Assembly: GCA_013396915.1 (NCBI GenBank)
Contig: VWZL01002834.1
Span: 1,200,508-1,264,507 of the forward strand
Direction of reading: 5' to 3'
DNA: 64,000 bases
Source: Stercorarius parasiticus
Taxonomy: Eukaryota > Chordata > Aves > Charadriiformes > Stercorariidae
Shown here: piece after piece, positions 13,693 through 25,335 of the stretch
How positions within the stretch are numbered: the first letter of the stretch is position 1
How the letters are laid out: the number at the start of each line of letters is the position of its first letter
Notes under the pieces: model-generated
Seen by the model: only the letters and a program-made list of their open reading frames with translations
Database searches by the model: none
What the model was told of the DNA's origin: nothing
Translations under genes and position numbers: made by a program

Positions 13693-13850
13693 TCTTGCTA
13701 AAACTATCTATCAAATCTTGTTAAGAAATTAATTTGTAACCTTGTGTTACAGGACCAGAAAAAAAAGATGTATAAAGAAAGAACCCAACATTCATTATTT
13801 TTACATCTTCAGAAAGGTCGTCAGTTTATGGGGCTTAACTCATTATTTTT
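13693..13850 (+). repeat. local duplication, copy A
   Basis: About 158 bases starting CTTGCTAAAACTATCTATC and ending at TTAACTCATTATTTTT recur at 14971-15210 in the same orientation, about 1.28 kb further on. Outside the A-run (8-9 bases here) only a handful of positions differ, roughly 95% identity by eye. The body contains an A-run, but I recognise no transposon family and the flanks differ at both ends. It may be a young non-autonomous element or a simple local duplication. Confidence 0.88.
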
Positions 13851-14970
13851 ATTTTTGAGGTTCATAATACCACCAATAAATCTCTGAAGGATTTGGACCT
13901 CATCTTGCACTACTGTCTGTTTAGCTGGCATCAGATGTCTAAGCAGAAGTGTTCTTGTTTGCTATAAGTTAAGTATTTGTAAGAAATCCCAAACCAAATC
14001 TGAGCCTGTAAATTGACCATAAAGAAAAACCTACAAAACACCCCCGCAGCAGAAGCATAGGTTACCTAAGAGTAATCAGAATATTCTGTAAAATGTCAAG
14101 TGTCATGAGCATGGCTGGTCATCCCCTTTTGAATGAAAGCTACCGCCTCCAAACAGGAGTTCACATTTATCCCTATACCAAAGCTGCACACATATGCTGC
14201 ACATATATACCAAGTGATTTGCAAACAATGCAGCTTCAACAAAAGGCAGATATTGCGTAACAAGAACTCAGGATGTTTATTTAAAGAGTGAAAAACTCAT
14301 TCATTTTCACTTTTCTGTGAAATGTAGAGAAGACTGGAAATAGAGAATTGGCTCAGGTATAACATACACCTATGGTGTAGAGCAAGGCTCTAGATGGTAT
14401 CAATGAAAGGAAGCTGACAAAGAAAGAATGCTCATTAAAGAAGACATAATAGCAAAAGATAAACTATCTAAATTGTAGCAACAAAGATAAATTGCAGGAA
14501 AGTCAGAGATATATGAAGGGGGGAAAAGCAAGCAACTTGGCTACAAACAGATTACAGAAAGTGTTACGTGCTCTGCGCAGCTGTTCATGCATCAATTAAC
14601 TGTGCCTGTGTTTGTCCACTACCTTTCAGGACCTGTTTCATTAATGATGCACGAGTTTCCCTATACTGTGTGTACCAGTATTCTCTCCACCACCAACAGG
14701 AGAAATTGCATTGCAATGCTAGTGTCAGTGGAGAAGCTTTGTAGCAAAGAGATACATTTGTGCCAAATTTTGTTCTAAACTGCTATCTTTCTTTGAATAA
14801 CGACATCAATAAAAAGAATTTTTGTAGTAGGTGAACTAAGGATATATAATAAGCTGCAAAACCAGGTATATTGATTTCCAGCTTGAATATTTTTCTCTTC
14901 TGTCTGGAATTTTGTAGATGAAAACCTAGTTCAGAATATCTAACTACATTTTCGCATTTGCTGTCAATAA
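13851..14970. other. non-coding spacer between the two duplicated copies
   Basis: About 1.1 kb with no gene recognised. Confidence 0.55.
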
Positions 14971-15210
14971 GCTTGCTAAAACTACCTATCAAATCTTGTT
15001 AAGAAATTAATTTGTAACCTTGCATTACAGGACCAAAAAAAAAAAAAAAAAAAAGAAATGTATAAAAAAAAAACCAAAAATCCATTTGTAACCTTGCATT
15101 ACAGGACCAAAAAAAAAAAAAAAGAAATGTATAAAGAAAGAACCCAACATCCATTATTTTTACATTTTCAGAAAGGTCCTCGATTTATGGGGCTTAACTC
15201 ATTATTTTTA
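14971..15210 (+). repeat. local duplication, copy B with internal tandem repeat
   Basis: This is the second copy of the 13693-13850 segment. It is longer because about 74 bases in its middle (starting TTTGTAACCTTGCATTACAG) occur twice, at 15011-15084 and 15085-15154. Each unit carries its own A-run (20 and 15 A residues, against 8-9 in copy A). The join lies at the shared phrase CCAT/TT, which fits slippage or unequal exchange at short homology. The flanks are unrelated to those of copy A. Confidence 0.88.
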
Positions 15211-17670
15211 ATGATGGAATTATGCACATAAGAGTTTTGTTTTTCAGGATGGTGATTTTTTAAAATGAGATGTTCAATGAGAAAGCATGTTAAATGACTG
15301 GAGATCGTGATCTTTAAAATTTTTTACAGCAATTGAGACATTAATCATAAACAGAGATTTGCTCAGGGAGAAAAAAAAGAGTATCCCTCTGTGGGTTTTA
15401 TTTCTCAAGGGAAAACAGATTCTCTTAATGAAACTATGGAAGAGTCCCAGCTGTAAGGGCAAGAAATAAATACAATTAAAAAAAATGTTTTCAGAGTCAA
15501 AATCAAGAAAATGCTGCTTCTTAGAGATTTCTCTTTACCAAATTGTTCAAAGAGTCTCCCTATGACCTGGTAGCTAACGTTCAAAACAGAAAACTGAATT
15601 TCTTGGCCTCTGGAGACTTCTAACAGCTCACAAGCCACTGACACCACCACATCCCCATGCGCTGAGGGAAGAGTTTATAATTTATCTTCTTATCAGCCTA
15701 CCCTCCCTGGGAAGAGCACTGATGTTATCAGCCCTAGGATTGTCCCTTCTTAGGAGTCCTTCAGGATTGTGGCTCCATACCTTAACAGGGTTAAAAACCT
15801 AATTCTCTGTAAAGAAGCATCTCCCAGCTACAATTCCCCTTGCCCGTATTTCTTCCCAGCACTCTTATTCTTCTTTTTGTATCTTTAGTTTCATTTTCTG
15901 CAGCAAAGACTGTGCTGAAGACTCACTCCCTTTCACAGAAGAATTTCAAAGTTTTTATCCCAAACTGCCATGAAACTGAATTTTGGCATTTTTAAAACGT
16001 CCAGCTCCTCTACAAAACACTTTTCTGAAGTTGGCTTGACTGTGTTACCACATGTCTAAGCATGAGATGCCTCACAGCAAATAATCTGAGTTGTCGTCAG
16101 GCTACAAGGTTAAATCAAACTGAAATGCGTACAATGAGGCATTGCAGCCACCTTACTCAGCAGACATGACCATCAGGATAGAATGTGAAGTTCTTGTCAC
16201 CTTCCTATCAAAAGTTCAGCAAGTGACATATCAACTCTGGATCTTAAAATTCCATCATCAGTGACTTATGGAATGATGTAACTTCAGGAGCAATTTTTAA
16301 AGTAACTTCCTTACACACAATTTATTCCCCTAAGTGCCACAGAAGGGGCATGCACTTACATGTAAGTCAGTATGCAGTCTCAACTGGGTTTGCTGGGAGA
16401 ACTAGGACCGGTCAGCAGCTGACTGATGATCCTGCTACCCAAGCTGTATATACAAAAAGTCAACTGAAGCAATTGCATTCGGTTTACTGGATACTAGTCA
16501 GGCTGATTTGGGCTTCAGAACAGCAAAAGCTGATTTAACAATGAGAACATTTGGACAGTGACCTTTGAAGTCTACACAGACCTGCGCTTTACCTGTTGGG
16601 ATTGTGCACACCTCATTCTTTCGTAGATTTAAATGATAAACTTACCCTTATATTTTTTTGCTTTTCTGGTAAGTGTAGAGAAAAGGCTTTAATAAGTTCT
16701 GAAACACTGGTGGCTGCTTAAGGGGCTATATTATTTCCTCTAAGAAATTTCATCAATCATTTTCTAAAAAGGATCTAGAAGTATTGTGACAGTTGTCACC
16801 ATCCACTACTGTACAGACAGGGTGAATCTAGAGCAGTAGAAGCAGATGCCACCCCAGAAAATCCTGCAGAAGTTTGTAACTCTTGAATAACTGATAGAGC
16901 ATATGCGACAAATCACGGTAAAACTGTTTCAGAGACTGATCTGTAACCTCAAAGTTAATGGATATATTTTCACTGATTTCAGCAAATTGTACTTTGGGGC
17001 CTTAGTTTCTAGAAAAGTAGAATGTCAGCAGTAAATACTAAACAAATGAACTCATTGTTCCAACTGGACTTTTACTGAAAAGTAACCAGCAAAGTTTGAA
17101 TGCTTTCTTCTTTATAATTGAGAAGAGTTTTCAAAGATGTTCTGCCTTTGCAATAAGAATTTATTAGCGCCATCCTTTAAAGTCATTACCCTCTATCCAT
17201 TTCCAGCTTTCTTATAAGCATTTCCAGTCTACCAGGTTCTATTTGAAATGAATCAAAATGCACAACGGACGACAACCAACCCACTGTGACATCAACAAAT
17301 ATGATATGTGTATTTTAGGGTTCTTTTCTTAAACTGCAGTTTGTTATTCCAATGGTAACACACTGTCATCTTGAACGCTTAGTCAAGAACTTCCCTTGTG
17401 CAATCTTTGCCCCAAAAAGCATATGGTCTCATGATGTCCCCACAAAGAAAAGCTTACAGACAATAGCTGAAGAAATAAGTACCTTTTGCAAAGTATCTGC
17501 TAACTACAAATCAGCTGTGCGCTCCTCAGTACTGGGGAATCTTCTGACTGGCACATGTGGAGGAAACAACTCTACAGCTAGTCTACGAAGACATGACTTT
17601 GGGCAAAGCTGGGAAGCAGATCTGAGTATAGTGAGAAATAAATGTTGCAGGTTTAACTAAAGCAGGTGAA

Positions 17671-17715
17671 CACATACAGATACATACGTACACATACAAA
17701 GAGAAAGAGAGACTG
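17671..17715. repeat. degenerate CATA/GA microsatellite
   Basis: CACATA/GATACATA/CGTACACATA units pass into GAGAAAGAGAGA. Simple sequence with no further content. Confidence 0.7.
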
Positions 17716-17785
17716 GAGCAGAAACCAATGACAAGACTCTGGAGAAGGGCAACATGGACTGCTCAGAACAAGAACTACTTTGGAA

Positions 17786-17825
17786 ATGACATAATGACAT
17801 AATTTGTATATAATTTGTACATAAT
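17786..17825. repeat. short tandem repeats
   Basis: Two copies of ATGACATA are followed by two copies of an 11-base ATTTGTAYATA unit, all direct and adjacent. Confidence 0.8.
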
Positions 17826-18689
17826 GCTGATTCACCAAAATCTTAAGGTAAGTGCTACCCATCAAAAGTTTTTACACTATGTTCTTGTTATTATTTTAAT
17901 ATCTTCCCATGTGCAATACTATTTCCAAGTGTTATAGTATATAAAGAAAAAACAAAGATATCAAGTTGTCTAAATTTTTTGTGTGCTAATTCTGCAGCAG
18001 TGATAAAAACAAATCTAAAAAAAAGCTTTGCAGTGTAATCAGCCGAAGATTTAACCTGATTTTCAAAACCACTGTGGAAAACACCAGCATAATAGTCACT
18101 TTATTCAATAGTAAGCCCACATACATTGTTACAGCAATATACTAATGTCAGCTTATCAATAATGGCCAGTCTGAATCATCTGACCACAAGAGGGAACTGG
18201 AAAAGTAACCTCTCTGCCAGAGCAGTCAAAACACTGCATCCATTGCCAATCCAGTAGAAACTCCTGGTAATGAAACATGGCAATACCCTATGAGTTTTAG
18301 GATATTTTTAAAAAACACCTTCGAAGAGCTAGTGCAAAAGCTACAGAGGGAGATATTAAAAACAACTGACCTGAACCCCCCCCAGAAAATTCATAATATA
18401 AATAAATTAATAATTAAAATTAGAAACAATAATAGCAATAATACTAGGGAAAAAATATGCAGTGTTATATTTCAAATTGGTTTACAGTAGTTTGAGATTT
18501 ATTTTACCAATTCTTATTTCATAATGTATTTTAAAGTTCATTTGACGTTCTTTATGATGAATTTTTAACTGAGAAACGCTTTTTCCATAATTTAGCCCAC
18601 AGACATTTGAATCACAGACTTCCACTAATACATTTGCATATAAACACTTCTCTTTTAAAATTCATCTGCTTCAATTACTACTTTCTCAC

Positions 18690-18813
18690 CTGAAGTCACA
18701 AAGCTCCATATGGGATGTATGAACCTTTCTGCTGCCCGGGGCCACATTACAGGGGGCACAGGAACATATTCTTTCTCTTGTCCAAGAAATTCAGCTGGTG
18801 AAGTGCAGAAAAA
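18690..18813 (-). CDS. putative internal coding exon, unidentified gene
   Basis: This is the best exon candidate in the window. Reading the minus strand, a branch-point-like GCTAAC is followed by a pyrimidine tract (CTTGTTTTTCTGTTACAG), then 124 bases open in one frame, then CTTCAG and donor GTGAGAAAG from 18689. The exon would start in phase 0 and leave one base (phase 1). It encodes 41 residues, including FLGQEKEYVPVPPVMWPRAA and an aromatic-rich end (FIHPIWSFVTS). I recognise no domain or gene. The frame stays open into both flanking introns, which weakens it slightly. It could be a real exon of a gene extending beyond the window, an exon of a non-coding transcript, or chance. Confidence 0.42.
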
Positions 18814-21800
18814 CTGTAACAGAAAAACAAGAGTTAGCACTAATGAAGAAAATGAAGAAAAATTGTTGCCTGAAAACCAGTACATGTGCTGTCAGGGAAA
18901 GACAGAAATAGGTAACAAGAAGGGGAAAACAGTGAAAGAGCTCTGAAAACAGCAAACTGCAAGTAAAGCCCATTTTCTCCAATATCAATGGAGTATACTT
19001 TCTAACAGTGTTTCCAGTTGCAGAAAAAAACACTGGGGTCAAATGAAGCCAGGACCCCAAAGTTGAGTGGGCATCTGGTAAAGAAGTCCAGGACCTAAGT
19101 CTGTTATCCTCATCAGTGTGTTCCAGGGGTTTATACTGAGGACATCCCATTTCCCAACACTACTGTTAGCTGCCGTAAATATTGCGAAAGAAAGATGAAA
19201 ATTTGCAGAACAGTGTCTGGCTGCAGACACACAAACACAACTGCAATGGCGTAGTCTGGGCTGTGACACAGAGATGCTCTGCAGCTCTTCTTGCTCTGTG
19301 AGGATGTCCTCCTCCAAAGGAGTGAAAATCAATCAGGTGGGGCTCACAAGCGATGCTGTGAAATACCACAGTTCCATACAAAATACTCGGCAACCGGGCT
19401 GAAGGGCAATGAGTTTCTCTCTCAGCTGTCAAGAGTTCAAGCAAAAGCTACACCAGTATTATCTGCCCTCCTTGATCTCTGTGGCACCATCTCTTTTGTT
19501 CATGATCACGTCACTCAGCCTTTAAGCAGAGAAGAACTGATTCTAACTGTTCATTAACTGACTTACAACAAATAATTGTTAATGTAGCCAACAATCAAAA
19601 AAAGCAGCATCTGGCAGAACAATAATTACTATTATTTACATATTTAACATATTGCATATTTATTTACATATTATAACAAAATACTGCCTTTCCCAATTCT
19701 CTGGGAAAGATTTTCATATTTTAACTTTTTTTTAAAAGCAATTTTCACTGTGCTTGTTTCATGTCTGTTACTAGATTGGCATAAGAATATAATAATTCTA
19801 ATATATTGAGAATTATGATAATTTAGACTGAATTTATCATATAATTTCATATGGTCAATGGTTTTTAATGTCCATGAATTTTGAAATAATACTACTATTT
19901 TGGCCTGAACCACCACACACTTCACAGACAAAAAAAGAAGAGTATATTGCTGCAATTTCTACTCATCCTCTTATTATTATTTACTCAATAGTTTAGAAAC
20001 CATCATATTTTTAAACCAATTACTATTTCATTATTTTCAGAAGTCTCTTATCAGTGTAGAGAACTGGTTTTCAGAACTTTGTCAGTACCTCCAAATATTT
20101 TAAACATCCATCTAAATGACTGAAAGTAGATCATTAGTGATAAATCAAGACAGTATCAATTCAACAAGGCTGCTTGTATGAACTACTTTATCGTGACTCA
20201 TAATTCCACTAAAAGGCTCAGTTCAGCTTCCATTCCAGTCAATGAAATAACGTATGAAGTGACTATGGAAACTTGAGACTAAACCAGAGACTAAATATAG
20301 AAGCCAATCGGCAGTGTCATGACAGCGTTCAGATTGACAGCCACTGCGCTGCAAAACTGAAGTAAAATAGTTTACTTGCAATGCTGTATTAATACAACAG
20401 AATCTTACACAAAGATGCATGTGCAAAGCAATTCAGAATGCAGACAAATGCTAGAGACTAGAACAGAACAAAGAGATAATTATAATGATGTTATAAAACC
20501 AGAAGTATTTTTCCAAAACCGTAAGAGTAGAAACAGCAGGAGTCGAAGAGGAATACAATGAGCATTGTTAGGGAAACAAAAGAGTTCTGTGTGAATATAA
20601 ATTAAAAAGAGTGTTGCTGTTCACATTAGTGATTAACTAATTTAGGATATGCCAAAAGAACCCAAAGCAATGACATGTATAGGCAGGGTAGATCAAGTGC
20701 TCTCATAATATGAAGAAGAAGATACAGTTAATGAAATCACAATGCAACATTTAAATACATTAAAAACCGATTAACGGGGTATTTTAATACAACATAAAAT
20801 TAACCAGGACAATTCACTGCAGGAGAAGACTAAGAGATTAAAAATGGATGATACATTTCAGTGATTGTACTCCCACTTATAAAACACGTGTGATCTTGTG
20901 TTTGAGAAAGCAGTCAGTCACTGCTTAACACAAATGGGGATTTTTCTTCTTCCTCTGAGCTGTTTGTTGCCCGATGAGCGGTAAAGCCTAGAACAGTCCT
21001 ACTGGCAGTGAAAACCCAAAAAATAGCCAGCATGCCATGCTGTAAAAAGATATTCTGTGTGAAGCAAGCTGTAATAACTGTCCATGTATCTGCACTTAGA
21101 CACATCAAACCGAAAGCGATTAGGCTTAAACTTAATTCCTTCAGGAGGAAGGGGAATGATGACAACTAAATAACAACTAAAGGGAACAATTAAAATTGAT
21201 ATTTTTCTGAACCATCAGAATGCATAAATGTAAAAAATTAAAGCTGCTTGCCTGATACATGTTAACATGGTGGTAACAGTGTGCTCAGAGGCAGGCTAAG
21301 GAAGTACTTAGGACACTGGACCAGCTTTGTAGAATAGTGAGAACTGCATGTGGAAAATTGTCCCATTGGAACCTGAGTTAGGTCTTAGCCAGATGAATGC
21401 TGCCATGGGCCAGGGATTTGCCAGCTCCAGCCTCCCAGAGAAGGGCTGACTTCTGTTCACTGTGAATACACGATCAAATACTGACAACAAGCGGGTCCTG
21501 CTCCTGGGTGACTGCCCAAACCTCTCGGGCATTTCTGCTTGCTGTTTCAGCAAATACTTGATATTTAACAAGATCTTAAACAGCTCCAACAGACTTTAAG
21601 AGGGATCTGCCTGGAATTACTTAAGGTTGGGACTAGTTTGTTCAGTTTGCAAAGTTAATTAAAACTTTATTAAGTAGCTTCTTTTAATAGTTCCTTACAG
21701 TAAGAAAGTTACAGGACCCTGTCTTGACGCTCTGTCTGTTGCCCCTTGATAACAGTCAGAGGCAGTGCTTTTACTACTGCTATTGCTCCTGGGTCTCATC

Positions 21801-24800
21801 TTTTCTGTTTTTTAAGACAAAGCTGACATGCTGAGAGAGGCAGCTAATACCACAGGGTAAATCAATTTTCAGGCCTGAAGTCAAGAAACTCCAGAGAGCA
21901 GTCCTACCAACCTTAGCATGAAGGCCTCTGCCCAAGAATAATACTGTGTTAGCCTTGGGCAGATAACACGTGAGGAAACTTTGATACTAATCATGAAATA
22001 AATATATTTCCCCTGGCAAAACTGGGAGATACCTATGTCAGGACAAATATAAAATCAAAATGATAGTGTTCCCAACAGATTTTGAAGGTAAGAAATGTAC
22101 AGTGCCACAGCTTGTCGGATGGAGCTCTATATGAAAGTTTGAAGAAGCTGCTTTTTCAAATGGAACCTGGATTTTTCCAAATGCCTCCCAGAGCCGAGGT
22201 GAAATTGCATCCATGTCAAGTGGAAGTGCCTGGCTCTAACAAGGCTTGATCTTCCTAATCGGACAGGTTAAGAAAAGCTAATATCAGCATACAGGAACCT
22301 TACTCCAGCCAACCAGACTCACACCTGAAGTTCAGACGAAGAGAAAAACAGCCAGACACACGATGGTTCTCCGTGACTCCACTGACACTTGTCAGACAAA
22401 GTCTTAGCCAGCTCCTACTGGCTTGAGCATTCAGTAATAATAATATAAAAAAACCAAACCAAGACAAAAAAACCCCACAAAAATCTTTGCAGGCACTTTT
22501 GAGGTTATAGTTGGGTTTTTTTGTATATATTCTTTTTGCCAGTCACTACTGTGAACAGAAATGTTAACAACAGAATTATTAAGAAGTTTCTCTTCAAACT
22601 GCAATTGCCATAAGCAATAGGAAACCATCTTTAGTCTACAGTGATTTCTTTTAGCATAAAGAAAACAGAACAAAGGCAAGATCACTGGGATGTAACACTA
22701 AATATTTCTGTCTTATTAACACCTCAGAAACTCAGAAAACAAAATGGCTGTCATCCCACAGAGCTCTTCAGAGGCTACATGAAAGAGGCCCTTCGCAGAA
22801 CAGTCACATGCGTCACATTTCATCATCATATATTCCACAGAAAACATAAGCACTCTTTTGTAATTTAAAGGAGATATTCTGTAGCCTTCTGCATTTTCCT
22901 AACTGTCAGTAACCTATAAACTTCCTGGGTTTGACTATACACCTCCCAGCCAGGCAATAATGCCATTGATGGCACCAGTTATGATATAGAACATCAAACC
23001 CACATCTAAATTTTTTTAGGTCCCGATACCAGTGCTGTGTACATTTTTTCTCTTAGATATAACCTTTTGGAAACATACTTGCTTCTCTCTACCTGGAACT
23101 ATTTGCTGTCACTGCTCTTCAACAGGGACCCTGCATCCTCTAATCCTTCAGTGGTGAACACTGAGGCGCTTGATTTTACCACAGCTTTTCCCCAGGACCC
23201 TGTCAGAACGCAGGATTCACTGCAAACCCGGCAAACAGCAAAGCATTATTTATCCCTCCAAAAGATACAGAGCACACAGAAAAATGATTAAAAAAAAACC
23301 CACCCAAAACACCAACCTCACTTAAATTGTAACCTTTCCCCGCCACTTCCAGTTCCGTTCAAGCTGCTTAGATCAGCATTCAGGACAGTGAAACTAACCT
23401 GCTGTAGGCTCCTCTGTCAAAAACTCTTTGGCTACAGCCAGCAACTGCCTCCACATCTTGTGGCCTTTTTTAATTTGGACTTTTTAAAGTATTACCTCTG
23501 AATCCTTACTTTTCACCTGGGAACACGAATCTTGCCCTAAGAAAAGCCAGTGCCATCTAATAGCCTCCCCATTGCTCAACTCTAGGGTGTAGCGTTTTCT
23601 GTACTGGGGCCATGCTTCCAGCCATTGCTTGCTCTTGCTTTGCTTCCAGCTCGCAGTCTCTTCTGAGGCAACACTTTCCAGTCAGACAAAATAGTGTAAA
23701 TGTATATAAATTAAATTGAATTCAGCGCTAATAAAAAATAAAAATAAAGCTATTTCCTTATTTTCAGTAACACAGATTTTGCTTAGTCTTGAGCATTTGG
23801 GTTCTTTGTTTCGAAATATTTTCTTTCTTCTAGCTCCTAGTGTAAATTTTAAATTAAAGAAAAAAGCATCTAATGCTATAGGGGTTCCAAAATGTACCAC
23901 TTCTGTCAGAACTAGGACATACTTCTCACCAGTGACAGTACACAACAAAAGCATTATTTCCAGTCAAATAAGCTCTTTGGGCCAGGACTGTCTCTCTTTG
24001 AACAAATATCTCAGTATCTTAAGTACATCTAAAACTCCGACAATATAAAATATGCAACGTATCAAAGAAAGACTTGCTTCTTATTAATTTTAATTAAAGC
24101 ATTTATTCACTGCACTAAGATAAATCCTCCTGGTTTTGTAAATTGTAATGGAATGCATCCAGTGATCAATATGAAGCAGGGACCAATCTTTACAGTTTTG
24201 CAAATTAATGCTAATAGTGCAGCTGTTGTTAGTAACATATCTATATTATTTTTTTAATGTTCATATCAATCTGTTCTATTTTATTGATGGATTTGAACTT
24301 GATTTTCACCTTCACTAACAGTTATATGACCATTTACATTCTTCCTTGTTCTAGTTGCCATTCTTGGAATACATGGAGTTTTATGAATTTGAAATCAAAA
24401 GACTTGGTCCCCTTGGCTACTAAAATATTTCTGAGAGTTAACATTAATGGTATAAAGGAGACCAAAGAGCTTGAAATTAAGGCAATACTCTCATATCTCT
24501 TAACTGCAATATGTTATCTGTAATTGTCCCTCAATTTAGTATGTTTCCTTCTTCTGTGTGAAACTACTGAGAGATAGAAAGCTAGGGAGCTTTTAGAGCA
24601 ACATGATAAAGGGAAAATCGGCACTGAGATGTAAGCTGATATAGCAAATGTACAATAAACAAGGGTAAAAGTGGTAAGAGTTGTCAAAAGAAGGTACTGT
24701 AAATAGACTCTTAAGGGTCTCATATTCTCAGATACGGTATTTCAATACCTGTCCCTTTGCATCTACAAAGTGAAATGCTGAACCAAGGCAACTTGGCTTT

Positions 24801-25266
24801 GTTTTGACATAAATTAAACATGCAGTTCGCCATTTCTGAAATAGTTGCTAAAGGGGACCCTAAATTACATTTGTGCTGCACTGAAAATGGAAAGTGTTCT
24901 GCACTTCCCTGCTGCTTGCCTCTTTTCTATTTTGGGAATGTAAAACCATACAGTTTGACAGACTTCAAGATTTCAAAGGCTATAGTGTAGTTTTGACCTT
25001 GCTATTGCTAAAAGAGGAAGGCAACACCTGCTTCACGTTTCTCCTGTGCAAGCTTTACACTATCAGTAGTAAAAGTTGCACAAGTTTCATTAATTACTGC
25101 TGTACCTTATTTACACACTAGTTTCAAACACACCCTGGTGGGTGAGAAACCCCTTCACTGAAGGGCACAATGAACGAGACCATCGCAGTCTTGAGGAAAA
25201 AATGGGATGAAACTGTGCTAACCAGAATAGTATAATCCGTAAGCATAACAAATAATTTGAATAAAC
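18814..25266. other. AT-rich non-coding DNA
   Basis: No gene recognised. The stretch 18.8-19.5 kb holds several overlapping reading frames of 76-119 codons on both strands with no recognisable protein. Around 21310-21590 the base composition is richer in G and C and one minus-strand frame of 93 codons is open; it has no known match to me. A/C-rich simple sequence lies at 22436-22490 and 23290-23320. Confidence 0.5.
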
Positions 25267-25335
25267 TACTCCATGAGCTTTGCCCATGAGAAAAAGCTTC
25301 AGACCTATTGAAACCATTGGAAACTTTGCCCTAAC
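25267..25335. repeat. possible ancient amniote repeat remnant
   Basis: ACTCCATGAGCTTTGCCCATG and ATTGAAACCATTGGAAACTTTGCC resemble the 'ttgccattgacttcaatgg' phrases of old CR1/L3-type elements. Short and weak. Confidence 0.22.

Larger units (their letters stand above)
15211..18689. other. non-coding DNA
   Basis: No gene recognised. A sequence of 18 bases at about 15511-15528 also occurs near 13480-13497 (TGCTGCTTCTTAGAGAT core), possibly related to the neighbouring duplication. A strong donor-like AAG then GTAAGTG occurs on the plus strand at about 17844, but the upstream acceptor is poor. Confidence 0.5.

Noticed and set aside
17652..17843. plus-strand exon ending at the perfect donor AAG/GTAAGTG
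   Set aside because: The only acceptor upstream (TTGCAG) lacks a pyrimidine tract and the segment is mostly simple repeat.
23128..23288. plus-strand exon after the acceptor CTGCTCTTCAACAG
   Set aside because: Acceptor is good and the frame is open for about 50 codons, but it ends in a stop with no donor or poly(A) context and no recognised protein.
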